Made by a program: the position numbers and the translations under genes. From contig NZ_JARXXP010000003.1 in the NCBI RefSeq assembly GCF_029893965.1, forward strand, positions 248,001 to 312,000: DNA of 64,000 bases, written 5' to 3'. Every line of letters begins with the position of its first letter. Position 1 is the first letter of the stretch. This DNA is from Paenibacillus sp. PastM-3 (GTDB lineage: Bacteria > Bacillota > Bacilli > Paenibacillales > Paenibacillaceae). This document shows, one piece after another, positions 1 to 8,438 of this stretch. The notes below the pieces were generated by a model that worked only from the letters and a program-made list of their open reading frames with translations, did no database searches and had not been told where the DNA came from.

Positions 1-93
1 TAGTGTAACCCAAGTTTATTCTTTTGATCGCATGAAGAGGATTAATAGTTGATATAGCCAGCAAGAGTTTTATAAAAAATTTCTGGAGGATAA

Positions 94-561
94 ATGGAAA
101 TTAAGCGGATAGTCCTGGCCTTTATATGTTCATTGTTGCTGGGGTGTAATAAAAGTGAAACTTCAACACAAAAAGAAATTAATCAATTTATCGACAATAA
201 GAAATTAGATCATGTTTCAATCCAAAAGTTAAATAACAGTGAATATTATATTTTTAGTTCCCCATATATTTATATTTATCAAAGTTCTTCTGATTACATT
301 AAATCGACTGGATTAATTAAAGAAGAAGTTGTCATTGGTGGCCTCAAGAAAGGCTCAATAGGCCTCATAATAAATAATGTAAAAGTCTTAAGAGATGCTA
401 AAACTTATACAGTTAAGATTGATGGCAAGACAAGAGAATATGATTATGGAGGAGAAAAGTATCTAATTATAAAGGACTATAGGATCTGGAATCCAACCGC
501 TCAATTAAAAATTACATTTTTAAATGATGAAAACCAAAAGATATTTGAGAGCGATTATTAA
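94..561 (+). CDS. Small secreted lipoprotein, function unknown
   Basis: A 155-residue protein. The first 18 residues are a short basic start, a hydrophobic core and LLLGC, a lipobox with Cys18 as the probable lipidation site, so it should be anchored on the outside of the membrane. The rest is AT-rich-coded, Lys/Asn/Tyr rich and polar, with no motif I recognise. A GGAGG ribosome site lies a few bases before the ATG. It resembles in size and base composition the small membrane and lipoprotein genes at 1075-2227 and 47030-48857, which suggests accessory DNA. Lipoprotein status is seen in the sequence; any role is unknown. Confidence 0.6.
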   Translation: MEIKRIVLAFICSLLLGCNKSETSTQKEINQFIDNKKLDHVSIQKLNNSEYYIFSSPYIYIYQSSSDYIKSTGLIKEEVVIGGLKKGSIGLIINNVKVLRDAKTYTVKIDGKTREYDYGGEKYLIIKDYRIWNPTAQLKITFLNDENQKIFESDY

Positions 562-685
562 AATGTTGGATTGTTCTCTTTTTCGCGTCATTATGTATTT
601 TTATTAAAACGTCCAGCTTACTGAAGTATCACTCATGTAGTCTGTTCCGGTGCTTCAGGTAATAGTCATTGATTGATTTGTTAAA

Positions 686-940
686 TTAATGCTGTCCATT
701 AGAGCTATAAGCTCTAAGGTCAACTGGAAAGCCTAAACCAGGCACATCCTTTTTTGTCGCAGCTAAAGGATAAGTATCAATAACATGGGAGAAATCGGCA
801 GAGGTGGTTTGGTAACTGCCATATTCGGAGTTGTTTACATAAGTTAGATTAGGATTAGGGGATTCCTTACTGTTAATGTCTATTTTATAGTTAAGTTACT
901 CTCTGAAAAGCTTGTCGTTGAACCCATGATGACTCCCACA
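686..940 (-). pseudogene. Decayed lipoprotein-like gene remnant
   Basis: The minus strand carries a readable coding remnant. From about 880 down to the stop at 686-688 one frame runs through DINSKESPNPNLTYVNNSEY and ends GFPVDLRAYSSNGQH. Upstream, around 940-885, a second frame reads GCGSHHGFNDKLFRE and breaks at a stop, so at least one and probably two frameshifts separate the pieces. GCG could be the end of a lipobox, but the signal peptide is gone. No start codon with a ribosome site is left. I cannot name the family. This explains most of the otherwise gene-free stretch 562-1074. Confidence 0.45.
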
Positions 941-970
941 CCCGATAAACCTTTTGGTTTATTGGGTTTT
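941..970 (+). terminator. Rho-independent terminator-like hairpin
   Basis: An 11-base arm CCCGATAAACC (941-951) pairs with GGTTTATTGGG (956-966) around a four-T loop and is followed by TTTT. There is no intact gene directly upstream on this strand, so it is probably left over from lost DNA. Confidence 0.5.
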
Positions 971-1074
971 ATATTTGCAGAAAATCAATGGAGGATTCAA
1001 ATGATTTGACAGTTACGCATTATGTAATACAATTAGCATGTTATAACGAAATACCCATTAAAGGAGAATGTGTT

Positions 1075-1548
1075 TTGAAGGAAGAATCATTACAGTATAT
1101 TTCTAATAAGCGCCGCGATTTCAAATTTAAATTAAAAGGCCAGATGATCTTTCTGTGTGCGGTAACCATCATTGCAAGTCTGATCTTAAACGGCGTCACC
1201 CGCAAAACAGGAATCATTTCAGGCTCAGCATTTATTGTTTGTCTGTTAGCTTACATAGGTGTGAACAGTCTGCACAGAAAGATGATTATTGCAAAAAGGA
1301 AAGCAATTATAGAAACGAATTTTCCAATTAAGGATGATATTTTAACCGGCGTGCAGCAAGAACTTATATTGCTTGACATTGACTACTTTTTAAACGGGTC
1401 ACGTCAAAAAAATGATCCTTATTCTGTCTTTACGGATAGTGCTGCTCTTAAAAGCAGGATTGAAGAAGGGGAAGCACTTATCAACACGGAAATGGAAGGC
1501 TTAAACGGAATATACTCCGTTGAGAGCATCAAGCGCCTGGGCAGATAA
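1075..1548 (+). CDS. Small two-TM membrane protein, unknown
   Basis: The chosen start is TTG at 1075, because AAGGAG (1061-1066) stands 8 bases before it; the frame is open further upstream to an ATG at 988, but without a ribosome site. The product is about 157 residues: a basic N-terminus (NKRRDFKFKLKGQ), two hydrophobic segments (MIFLCAVTIIASLILNGV and IISGSAFIVCLLAYIGV), then a soluble Glu/Lys-rich C-terminal part. No family is recognised. The end overlaps the open frame of the next gene, whose real start is downstream, so the two may be co-transcribed. Confidence 0.5.
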   Translation: MKEESLQYISNKRRDFKFKLKGQMIFLCAVTIIASLILNGVTRKTGIISGSAFIVCLLAYIGVNSLHRKMIIAKRKAIIETNFPIKDDILTGVQQELILLDIDYFLNGSRQKNDPYSVFTDSAALKSRIEEGEALINTEMEGLNGIYSVESIKRLGR

Positions 1549-1621
1549 CGGAATGTTATTCTTTTGTCAGTGGGAGACAGCAAATTCTGCAGCCGATGTG
1601 GATATTATGGAGTGCGGGGTT

Positions 1622-2227
1622 ATGAAAAAAGAACTTACCAGAGAGGTTGTTCGCTATTCATTCGTTTTGATTGGAGTCATTATATTTGGTCTTGTGATCT
1701 ATCCGGGCTTGTATAAGTATGAGAAGCTAGATCAACGCTTTCCTGTTAAAATAAACCGGATCACAGGAGATGCAAAGATCCTGACGATAAATGGCTGGCA
1801 GGATGCCGATGACTACGATCATGCGTTGGATTTATTCGCCGAGTATAAAAAGCAAGTTATTGATGCCATGGAAGGGCAAAGTGAATCCATCAGGAACAAT
1901 GTAATGAACAGTGTCTTGAATGAACTGCAACATGCAAAAGATGAAATTGTTAATTCAGCACCAACTGAAACAACTCAGCCAACGTATGCAGACGGAACAT
2001 CAGTGTTTTATTCTGCTAATAATGATAAAAGCAGCTCAAAAGGCGAAGCCGCAGCAATAAAAATTGGATTAGGCGATTCCAAAGATACTGTTAAAAAATC
2101 AATGGGAACGCCAGATCATATCACAAACGGTGGAGATACGTGGTATTATGGATCAGCAAGTATAAGCTTTAACAATGGTGTTGTTGAAGGATGGAACGAC
2201 CAGCTAGGAGAACTGCATTTTAAATAA
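1622..2227 (+). CDS. Membrane-anchored protein with SmpA/OmlA-like C-terminal module
   Basis: The start is taken as ATG 1622 (MKKELTREVVRYS), with GGAG at 1609-1612; the open frame begins at 1520 but that part reads like non-coding sequence. About 201 residues: one N-terminal membrane segment (SFVLIGVIIFGLVIYPGLY), a polar, probably helical middle, and a C-terminal module with the pattern GLGDSKDTVKKSMGTPD ... WYYGSASISF. This 'G.S...V...MG.P....' followed by an aromatic strand is the shape of SmpA/OmlA-like small domains used on lipoproteins and surface proteins. Assignment to that fold is inference. It is followed by a strong terminator and sits 74 bases after the previous gene. Confidence 0.55.
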   Translation: MKKELTREVVRYSFVLIGVIIFGLVIYPGLYKYEKLDQRFPVKINRITGDAKILTINGWQDADDYDHALDLFAEYKKQVIDAMEGQSESIRNNVMNSVLNELQHAKDEIVNSAPTETTQPTYADGTSVFYSANNDKSSSKGEAAAIKIGLGDSKDTVKKSMGTPDHITNGGDTWYYGSASISFNNGVVEGWNDQLGELHFK

Positions 2228-2231
2228 CAGT

Positions 2232-2267
2232 AAAAAGACACTGAGACTAAATTATCAGTGTCTTTTT
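2232..2267. terminator. Bidirectional terminator
   Basis: Thirteen-base perfect arms, AAAAAGACACTGA (2232-2244) and TCAGTGTCTTTTT (2255-2267), with a 10-base loop. The A-run and T-run let it work for the plus gene ending at 2227 and for the convergent ABC-F gene. Confidence 0.85.
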
Positions 2268-2285
2268 CTTGTATATCAGCCACGT

Positions 2286-4028
2286 TTACAGCAGCTTGAT
2301 CAGCTCCTCAAGCTCCTCGGCCAACACTTTTGCAAGCTCGAAATTCTTTTCCTTCAAAGCCAGTTCAATTTTCATTTCCACTGCTTTTTTGTTTTGCTCT
2401 GTTTCTAAATAGTCTTTATCAAAATGGCTGGCATAAATCATCTTTCTGAATTTGCGCATACTCATTTTTCTAATCGTCTTATCCTCAATGATCAGCACAT
2501 AATCCATCCCGTTTACGACAGAATAGAAGTCATGTGAAATCATAAGAATGGCACCTTTATACTCCTGGAGGGCTTTCTCAAGTGCGATTTGGGCATAGGT
2601 GTCCAAATGGCTTGTCGGTTCATCAAGCAGCAGTACATTTGCTTTACTGGCAGAAACCTTGGCCAATTGGAGCAGATTTTTTTCTCCGCCGGATAACGAT
2701 TCTATCTTTTGGGTAACGATTTCTCCTTCAAAGCCATAGTCAGTAAGATACGACCGTACCTTATCATAAGTATCGAATCCCGCTTCGATAAATTCCTCCA
2801 GGATGGTATTAGAATCGTTTAGCACTTCGCCTTGAAGCTGGGATAAATACGCCGTTTTAGCATCAGGGTTTACTTCAATGGAATCGTGATGTTGTTTAAC
2901 AATCTCCCGGAGCAAGGTCGTTTTTCCTGTACCGTTGGGACCGATAATGGCTACTTTATCCGAGGACTTGATCTCAAAGCTGACCTTTTCTAAAAGCAGT
3001 TCATCAAAGGAAACGCTGTAATCATTAACTTTTATTACAATAGTGTCGTCTTCAAGCTCGTGTTCCATGCCGAAAGAGATCTTAGGCTGCTTAATATCGA
3101 CGAAAGGAGCTTTAATTCTGCGGGCTTCCAGTCTTTCCTGAAATTTCACTCTTGCTTTTAGCGCTCTGCCTCTGGATGCTTCCGAATTATAGGTTGCGCT
3201 GGCTCTAAGATTGTCAATGATAGTGTCGTTTCGCTTGATTTCTTCCTCTTCAGCGAGTGCGAGCTCCTGTGATTCGATCTTAGTCTGAAGTAAAGAGAAA
3301 TTATAATCAATATACCGCCCGTCAAACTCCTGGATCTCCATGTTCTCGAGGTGAATGATTTTGTTGAAGCAATGATTCAGCAAATAACGGTTGTGCGTAA
3401 TGACCAGCAGAATGCCTTTGTGGGAGTTGATAAGATTTTTAAGCGCATTTAGGTTTTCAAAATCTAAGAATACATCCGGCTCGTCCATAATCATCACGTC
3501 CGGATTGCTGAGCATTTCCTTCATGACTTGGATCAGCTTGAATTCCCCGCCGCTCAGCTCAGATACCCTTAGATCTTTCAGCTTCATGAGGTTTGCCAGG
3601 TTTAGCTTCTTATTAATCTTGCTTTCAAAATCGTCTCCGCCGATCAACTCAAAAGCGTCTAACGCCAGTTGATACTTCTCCAGTAACGGCTCAATATCGG
3701 CGGAGGTCTCCATTTCAGTGAGGATAGCATTTATTTCATTTTGAATCTTAAGAAATGCTTCTCCTAAATACTCAAAAACCGTTGTTTCTTCAGATCTGTC
3801 CAGCTGCGAGAACTGGCTTACATACCCGATTGTGCAGGAGGGTTCTATCTCTAGCCTGCCTTCGTATAAATATCTTTCCGGATCCATCAATATATCGACC
3901 AGTGTGCTTTTCCCGCTGCCGCTTGTTCCTATAAAAGCGCAATGCTGTGCTTCTTCAAGCGTAAATGAAATGTTGTGATATAGTTCTTTTTGCGGAAACG
4001 AGAAGGATAAGTGTTCAACTTTTATCAT
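2286..4028 (-). CDS. ABC-F family ATPase (possible antibiotic-resistance or ribosome-protection factor)
   Basis: A 580-residue soluble protein with two ATP-binding cassettes and no membrane segments, the ABC-F plan. Cassette 1: Walker A GTSGSGKST (34-42), signature SELSGGE (157-162), Walker B MIMDEPD (about 179-185). Cassette 2: Walker A GPNGTGKTT (363-371), signature LSGGE (445-449), Walker B LLLDEPTSHLD (466-476). The charged linker of about residues 240-310 includes RGRALKARVKFQERLE, and there is a Lys/Glu-rich C-terminal helix. Odd points: cassette 1 has DVFLD where ABC-F proteins usually have TNHLD, and both signatures end in GGE rather than GGQ. ABC-F proteins act on the ribosome, either as translation factors or by displacing antibiotics; a resistance type (Lsa/Vga/Msr-like) is possible but cannot be settled by eye. 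Ribosome site AGAAAGG before ATG. It is a lone gene. Confidence 0.8.
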   Translation of the reverse strand: MIKVEHLSFSFPQKELYHNISFTLEEAQHCAFIGTSGSGKSTLVDILMDPERYLYEGRLEIEPSCTIGYVSQFSQLDRSEETTVFEYLGEAFLKIQNEINAILTEMETSADIEPLLEKYQLALDAFELIGGDDFESKINKKLNLANLMKLKDLRVSELSGGEFKLIQVMKEMLSNPDVMIMDEPDVFLDFENLNALKNLINSHKGILLVITHNRYLLNHCFNKIIHLENMEIQEFDGRYIDYNFSLLQTKIESQELALAEEEEIKRNDTIIDNLRASATYNSEASRGRALKARVKFQERLEARRIKAPFVDIKQPKISFGMEHELEDDTIVIKVNDYSVSFDELLLEKVSFEIKSSDKVAIIGPNGTGKTTLLREIVKQHHDSIEVNPDAKTAYLSQLQGEVLNDSNTILEEFIEAGFDTYDKVRSYLTDYGFEGEIVTQKIESLSGGEKNLLQLAKVSASKANVLLLDEPTSHLDTYAQIALEKALQEYKGAILMISHDFYSVVNGMDYVLIIEDKTIRKMSMRKFRKMIYASHFDKDYLETEQNKKAVEMKIELALKEKNFELAKVLAEELEELIKLL

Positions 4029-4400
4029 AATATTACCTTTCTTTATAACTAAAATAGGGACTGTTATTATTGGATTTGAAGTGGCATTAAGTTGTTAGAA
4101 TAACACTGATTTCGGCCAACATCAATTCATTTCAAAATAATATGCCATTGCTAATCCCGCTATATGATTCTATCCCGCTACAAAATGGTTAATTACAAAG
4201 CAGCTAATCTGTACCCACCGGAAGAATACATATGGTTTTACCGTTTTGAGCATCTAAATTTTAAATTTGCAACATTTTTCGACATGAAAATTGGGTTCAT
4301 GCGTGTATAATCATTGTAAAAAATGAAAGGGTTCAGTAATTTTCAAAAAAGAACACCATACATTGTAGCAATCACATTAGTGTGAAGGGGAAAGAGAAGG
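4029..4400. promoter_or_regulatory. Divergent intergenic region between ABC-F and flippase genes
   Basis: AT-rich 372 bases with no gene found. A perfect -10 hexamer TATAAT lies at 4306-4311, about 90 bases before the flippase start, without a convincing -35. The left part must carry the ABC-F promoter and leader. Leaders of ABC-F resistance genes often contain a small attenuator peptide, but I could not point to one here. Confidence 0.4.
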
Positions 4401-5933
4401 ATGGCCAAAAAAAGCATATTAAATGTATTGGTCGGTGTTCTAAGCCAATTGATTGTGATCGGACTGGGGTTCTATATCCCGCGGTTAATTATCCTTACCT
4501 ATGGTTCGGAGGCCAACGGTCTCATAACGTCTGTCGTACAGGTCATTACATACTTGTCTTTGCTGGAAGCAGGTGTAGGTGCCGCCTCCATACAGGCGCT
4601 TTACAAGCATATCGGAAATAATGACAAGTCCAAAATCAACGAAATACTGACTGCAACCTCGTCTTATTACCGCAAAACAGGATGGTACTATTTTATCGCG
4701 GTCATCCTGATCTCGATTGGATATCCCCTTGTTGTCAGCTCAGGCTTCAGCAACTTCACAGTTATGGCCATTGTGTTATTGAGCGGATTGGGCGGGGCGG
4801 TTAATTATTATTTTCAGGGGAAGTTCAGGGTTCTGTTGCTTGCTGAGGGCAAGAACTACATCGAGGCTTCCGTAACCGCACTTTCCACGATTGTGAACAA
4901 CGTGATCCGAATCATTTTAATGCTGAACGGGTTTGATATTATTCTGGTTCAGGCGGTTTATTTTGTGATCACCATTGTCCAAATTATTGTATACCAGATC
5001 TATATGAAAAAGCATTACAAATGGATCAATTTCAAGACTACACCGGATTATCAGGCCATCAGCCAAAAGAATTCCGTTCTGATCCACGAGCTGTCTTATC
5101 TCGTATTTAAAAATACAGATGTTGTCCTGCTCACCCTGTTCACAAACCTGAAGGTTGTAAGTGTATATATGATGTACAATATGATCTTTGGCGTGGTGGA
5201 AAGAGTAACCTTTACCATCCGGGACAGCTTCAAATTCGCTTTAGGCCAAAAATACAACAATAACTTTCCGAAATTTGTCAGGATGTTCAACCTCTTCGAG
5301 TCGTCCTACATCTCGCTGGTGTTTGCCCTGCTGACGATAACTACGATCCTGATCCTGCCTTTTATGAGGCTGTATACCTCAGGGATTGAAGATACCAATT
5401 ATATTGATGTGCTCCTGCCTTTATTGTTTGCAGCAGTGAAGCTCCTGTTCAATGCCCGGTTATCTTCCGACCTGGTGATTGATATCGTCGGCCATTTCCG
5501 CAAAACACAGTGGAGATCGATTCTGGAGACATCAATAAACTTTGTTCTCTCATTGATACTGGTGTTTCCGTTTGGCGCCTACGGGGTGCTGTTTGGGACC
5601 ATGGTCGCTTTAACTTACCGGCTAATTGATATAGTATGGTACACGAATAGCAAATTGTTGAAAAGAAGCTCCTGGATCACCTACAAAAAATGGATTGTTA
5701 ATCTGCTTGTTTCCGTGATAATCATTGCTGCAACGAAACAGTTTGATTTTATGGTAACTCCGCATTCATACACAATGTTCATTTTAGACGCTGCTGTGTT
5801 ATCGGTTACGCTGGTCCCGCTGTTTTTTATAGCTGGTCTCTGGCTCAGCAGACCGGATGCCGGCATGCTGCAGGAAATGCTTGGTCCGCTCCTTGCCAAA
5901 TTCAAAATCCGCAAAGCAGGGCGGCAATACTAA
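4401..5933 (+). CDS. Polysaccharide flippase (Wzx/MATE-like)
   Basis: A 510-residue polytopic membrane protein with roughly 12-14 hydrophobic segments distributed over the whole length and short charged loops. The N-terminus (ILNVLVGVLSQLIVIGLGFY, then YGSEANGLITSVVQVITYLS) is typical of oligosaccharide flippases of the MOP superfamily, which turn lipid-linked repeat units across the cytoplasmic membrane. The start is ATG 4401 behind AGAGAAGG. A glycosyltransferase follows 20 bases later in the same direction, so the two probably form a small surface-glycan operon. No polymerase or sugar-nucleotide gene accompanies them here, so they either serve a pathway encoded elsewhere or are a remnant of a larger locus. 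Confidence 0.8.
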   Translation: MAKKSILNVLVGVLSQLIVIGLGFYIPRLIILTYGSEANGLITSVVQVITYLSLLEAGVGAASIQALYKHIGNNDKSKINEILTATSSYYRKTGWYYFIAVILISIGYPLVVSSGFSNFTVMAIVLLSGLGGAVNYYFQGKFRVLLLAEGKNYIEASVTALSTIVNNVIRIILMLNGFDIILVQAVYFVITIVQIIVYQIYMKKHYKWINFKTTPDYQAISQKNSVLIHELSYLVFKNTDVVLLTLFTNLKVVSVYMMYNMIFGVVERVTFTIRDSFKFALGQKYNNNFPKFVRMFNLFESSYISLVFALLTITTILILPFMRLYTSGIEDTNYIDVLLPLLFAAVKLLFNARLSSDLVIDIVGHFRKTQWRSILETSINFVLSLILVFPFGAYGVLFGTMVALTYRLIDIVWYTNSKLLKRSSWITYKKWIVNLLVSVIIIAATKQFDFMVTPHSYTMFILDAAVLSVTLVPLFFIAGLWLSRPDAGMLQEMLGPLLAKFKIRKAGRQY

Positions 5934-5953
5934 AAGAAGATGGGGGTATAAGA

Positions 5954-6958
5954 ATGGAACCGCAAATCAGTATTATAGTTCCGGTGTATAATGTAGCTGA
6001 CTACTTGCCGAAATGTATCGAATCGATACTGGCGCAGACCTTTACGGACTTTGAGTTGATTTTGATTAATGACGGCTCTCCGGACAAATCCCCTCAGATC
6101 TGTGACCATTATGCAAGTCAGGATAGCAGAGTGCATGTGATTCATAAAAAGAACGGCGGCGTCTCTGAAGCCAGAAACTGCGGTCTAGATATTGCCAGGG
6201 GCAAATATATCGGTTTTGCAGACAGTGATGACTGGCTGGCACCTGATATGTTTGAGCTATTGTACAACTTAAGCGAGAAGCATGACGCCGATATTTCCAT
6301 TTGCGGCCACTATGTGGTGACAGATGATTCAACCGAACCGTTGTATGAATATTTTGAAGGAGAGATTGTCTACAGCAACGTGGAAGGTGTGCAAAAAATC
6401 GTCGAGGATGTTGAAATTCAGAGCTATTTATGGAATAAGCTATTCAAACGGGAGCTGTTCGAAAACCTCCGGTTCCCGGTCGGCAAAATTTATGAGGATC
6501 TGTGGGCCATGTATTTCCTGTTCAAAAACGCCAATAAATCCGTCCGGGTCTGGGACCCGAAATATTATTATCTGCAAAGAGGCGGCAGTATTACACAGGT
6601 ATGGGATGACAACAGCTTCTATAACTACTATCTGGCTGTAATTGACCGTTACAATGACCTCAAGTCAGACGGGAAGAATACCCCTTATCATGATATCTCC
6701 AAGCAATACCTGGATAATGTAGTGGAGTATGGCTTTAACTACTACAATTATTACATCAAAAAGGGCATTAAAGTAAATGATGAGCGCTGCGAAGAGTTCA
6801 TTTCCTTTTTAAAAAGCAACATCAATCCGTTTTTCCAGGATAATACCTTGGGCTTCAAAAATAAAATGAGCATCAGCCTGCTGTTCCTCAACAAGCGATT
6901 ATATGCGCATTTATTCAAATTTGCATTCGTCGTACTCAGAAATAATAAAATCGGATAA
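5954..6958 (+). CDS. Family 2 glycosyltransferase
   Basis: A 334-residue GT-A glycosyltransferase. The start ISIIVPVYNVADYLPKCIES, the nucleotide-binding NDGSPD (about 40-45), the RNCGLDIARGKYIGF block and the metal-binding DSDDW (about 92-96) are all canonical for GT2 enzymes that transfer a sugar from a nucleotide donor in an inverting reaction. Residues 170-330 are variable and probably bind the acceptor. GGGGG of the ribosome site precedes ATG 5954. The gene follows the flippase by 20 bases, so a role in decorating or extending the flipped glycan is likely. The sugar and linkage cannot be predicted. Confidence 0.88.
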   Translation: MEPQISIIVPVYNVADYLPKCIESILAQTFTDFELILINDGSPDKSPQICDHYASQDSRVHVIHKKNGGVSEARNCGLDIARGKYIGFADSDDWLAPDMFELLYNLSEKHDADISICGHYVVTDDSTEPLYEYFEGEIVYSNVEGVQKIVEDVEIQSYLWNKLFKRELFENLRFPVGKIYEDLWAMYFLFKNANKSVRVWDPKYYYLQRGGSITQVWDDNSFYNYYLAVIDRYNDLKSDGKNTPYHDISKQYLDNVVEYGFNYYNYYIKKGIKVNDERCEEFISFLKSNINPFFQDNTLGFKNKMSISLLFLNKRLYAHLFKFAFVVLRNNKIG

Positions 6959-7025
6959 GCAAGCTGAACATACACTCTTTTGTTGGAAATGAAAATCCAA
7001 TAGAGGAGTGTTTTAATTTTGTGTT

Positions 7026-7133
7026 ATGATAGTAGCAGGTGCGATTTATAAAGGGACAATCGTTACATCTGAAATCAGCCAGGGCGGTATGGTATTAAAA
7101 AAAGTTGTGAAAGATATTCTTACAGAGTATTAA
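7026..7133 (+). CDS. Possible 35-residue small protein or gene remnant
   Basis: An open frame of 36 codons (MIVAGAIYKGTIVTSEISQG at its start, ending KDILTEY) that reads like protein. GAGGAG at about 7002-7007 is too far (about 18 bases) for a normal ribosome site, so it may be a fragment rather than a functional gene. Nothing in the family literature that I know fits. Confidence 0.22.
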   Translation: MIVAGAIYKGTIVTSEISQGGMVLKKVVKDILTEY

Positions 7134-7243
7134 ATGCGCCTTTTTAACAAAAATGAATAATGTTGCCCTTTCTTGCAGCCATCTATTCATCCTGATCCAT
7201 AAAGCCAACAAAAAATGGTTCGACAGAAAAGGGGAATCCACAA

Positions 7244-7552
7244 ATGAGAATTAACGTAAAGTTTACTCCTAAGGGAAAAGCGGCGGTTGAGAATTTCAGC
7301 AACGAAGAGCTGCTGGAAATTTTTGCGAGGTATTTGAAGACCTTGACCAAGAAATATGACATTGAGGTTGATGTGCCGCATGAGGCCAACCACAATATAG
7401 TGGCAGACGGTACGGTCGTTGTAATGGCACAGAATGTGAACTGTGATGTGGATACCTTCTTCAAGGAATTGAGCCGTGATATCAAAGTACCGCTCAAGAA
7501 AAGACTTGGCGGCAAATTGGACAATGTATTCAAGACAGAAGTTATAGAATAG
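7244..7552 (+). CDS. Conserved-looking 102-residue protein, unknown
   Basis: A compact soluble protein of 102 residues with alternating strands and helices (MRINVKFTPKGKAAVENF; a central FARYLKTLTKKYDIEVDV; a basic end VPLKKRLGGKLDNVF). There is no signal peptide or membrane segment. AAGGGGAA lies a suitable distance before ATG 7244, and a strong terminator follows, so it is a monocistronic, well-formed gene. I do not recognise a family; the length and fold pattern would suit a small binding or regulatory protein, but that is not evidence of function. Confidence 0.55.
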   Translation: MRINVKFTPKGKAAVENFSNEELLEIFARYLKTLTKKYDIEVDVPHEANHNIVADGTVVVMAQNVNCDVDTFFKELSRDIKVPLKKRLGGKLDNVFKTEVIE

Positions 7553-7585
7553 CCGAACAAGGACAGATTATATCCGTTCCTGCAC

Positions 7586-7623
7586 AAAAGCCATCCCTTC
7601 TAAAACAGAAGAGGATGGCTTTT
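7586..7623 (+). terminator. Rho-independent terminator
   Basis: AAAAGCCATCC (7586-7596) pairs with GGATGGCTTTT (7613-7623), with an inner CTTCT/AGAAG continuation. It is 34 bases after the gene ending at 7552; A- and T-runs also allow use by the minus-strand Sda-like gene. Confidence 0.85.
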
Positions 7624-7686
7624 GACTTGTGGTAAATATACATTGTGCACAAAAATATATATAGAAGTGTACTGATTGAATTGAAT

Positions 7687-7866
7687 TCACGCATCTAAAT
7701 GATCTGAAGGTTTTATTTTTCTTCCCGCCAGAATATTCATGATGATTTCAATAAAATCAGGTGAAGCCTTAGCCTCCACCGCCAATTCGTAGATGTTCAA
7801 TAGCTGCTCGTCAGATAGTAGTTCGAGTGATGAGGGGCGCGGAGAAGGATGAAAATAATAATCCAT
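7687..7866 (-). CDS. sda: Sda-like sporulation histidine-kinase inhibitor
   Basis: A 59-codon minus-strand gene with GGAGGAA 6 bases before its ATG at 7866. Residues 17-48 read LSDEQLLNIYELAVEA followed by DFIEIIMNI, matching the Sda pattern 'LSDE.L...Y..A....L...FI..I..E' of the helical hairpin that binds the sporulation kinase and blocks autophosphorylation when replication is disturbed. Differences: a longer proline-rich N-terminus (HPSPRPSS) than the roughly 46-residue Bacillus Sda, and NILAGRKI in place of the usual EI.RR. Sda function is inferred from the motif; these short proteins occur as several paralogues in Paenibacillus. No DnaA-box cluster was recognised in front of it. Confidence 0.72.
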   Translation of the reverse strand: MDYYFHPSPRPSSLELLSDEQLLNIYELAVEAKASPDFIEIIMNILAGRKIKPSDHLDA

Positions 7867-8025
7867 TAGATTCCTCCATCAATAGGTATAATGATCCAAA
7901 TTATAGCTAACTTATTTAAATGGTACCATTTGGAAGGAAATCCGTCTCCTGTCATTCACCCTGCGAATTACTCTTTACATAACATGGTTATTATGTCATA
8001 ATATTTACCCGCTTTACAAAGAGTT

Positions 8026-8053
8026 ATCCCGGTATCGAAGTCGATACCGGGAT
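8026..8053. terminator. Perfect 13-bp hairpin after the agr-like operon
   Basis: ATCCCGGTATCGA (8026-8038) and TCGATACCGGGAT (8041-8053) are perfect complements separated by two bases, 29 bases past the stop of the LytTR gene. There is no clear T-run on either strand, so it may be an RNA 3'-end stabiliser or weak terminator. Confidence 0.5.
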
Positions 8054-8081
8054 GTTGAAAAGATACGATACAGCAACTCAA

Positions 8082-8417
8082 TCAATCTGCTGCTTCTCCT
8101 GATGATTCAGCAAGAAATCGCTTGATACGGGGTTCATTGGACTCCGATACCGTTGCAAATTGTTCACCTTCAATGAAGTGGACAATTTTGCGCTCCGCGT
8201 CATACGCGTTCACCTTATTCAGGCTAACGACGTTGTTACGGTCAAGGCGTTCGAATCCTTTACCCTTGTATGCAATCAGCAGATCGGAAAGAGTAGTGGG
8301 GAAAACAAATTCGCCTTCTTTCGTATGGACGAATATTGCATTTTTATAGCTGGAAAAATACAATATGTCTTCCTCCCTGATGTCCAGGGAAGAACCGTCG
8401 TTTTGTAAGACACGCAT
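8082..8417 (-). CDS. Stand-alone LytTR DNA-binding regulator
   Basis: A 111-residue protein that is essentially one LytTR domain: EEDILYFSSYKNAIFVHTKE (near residues 15-34), then FPTTLSDLL, GFERLDRNNVVSLNKVNAY and IVHFIEGEQFATVSESN. LytTR domains bind short direct repeats with a beta-fold and occur in AgrA/ComE. Here there is no receiver domain, so it cannot be phosphorylated by a histidine kinase in the usual manner; free LytTR proteins of this kind are known from membrane-inhibitor/LytTR pairs (LytTR regulatory systems). It is the last gene of a four-gene operon, 21 bases after the AgrD-like gene, with GGATGGGG before ATG. Its probable target is the repeat pair at 9796-9826 in front of its own operon. 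Confidence 0.8.
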   Translation of the reverse strand: MRVLQNDGSSLDIREEDILYFSSYKNAIFVHTKEGEFVFPTTLSDLLIAYKGKGFERLDRNNVVSLNKVNAYDAERKIVHFIEGEQFATVSESNEPRIKRFLAESSGEAAD

Positions 8418-8438
8418 GTTTTCCCCATCCTTGTTGAA

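Noticed and set aside
988..1074. N-terminal extension of the small membrane protein from ATG 988
   Set aside because: No ribosome site before 988, whereas TTG 1075 has AAGGAG at the right distance.
1520..1621. N-terminal extension of the gene at 1622
   Set aside because: Overlaps the preceding gene, reads like random sequence, and ATG 1622 has its own ribosome site.
8026..8053. The hairpin as a definite terminator of the agr-like operon
   Set aside because: Strong stem, but no T-run on either strand; listed with low certainty only.
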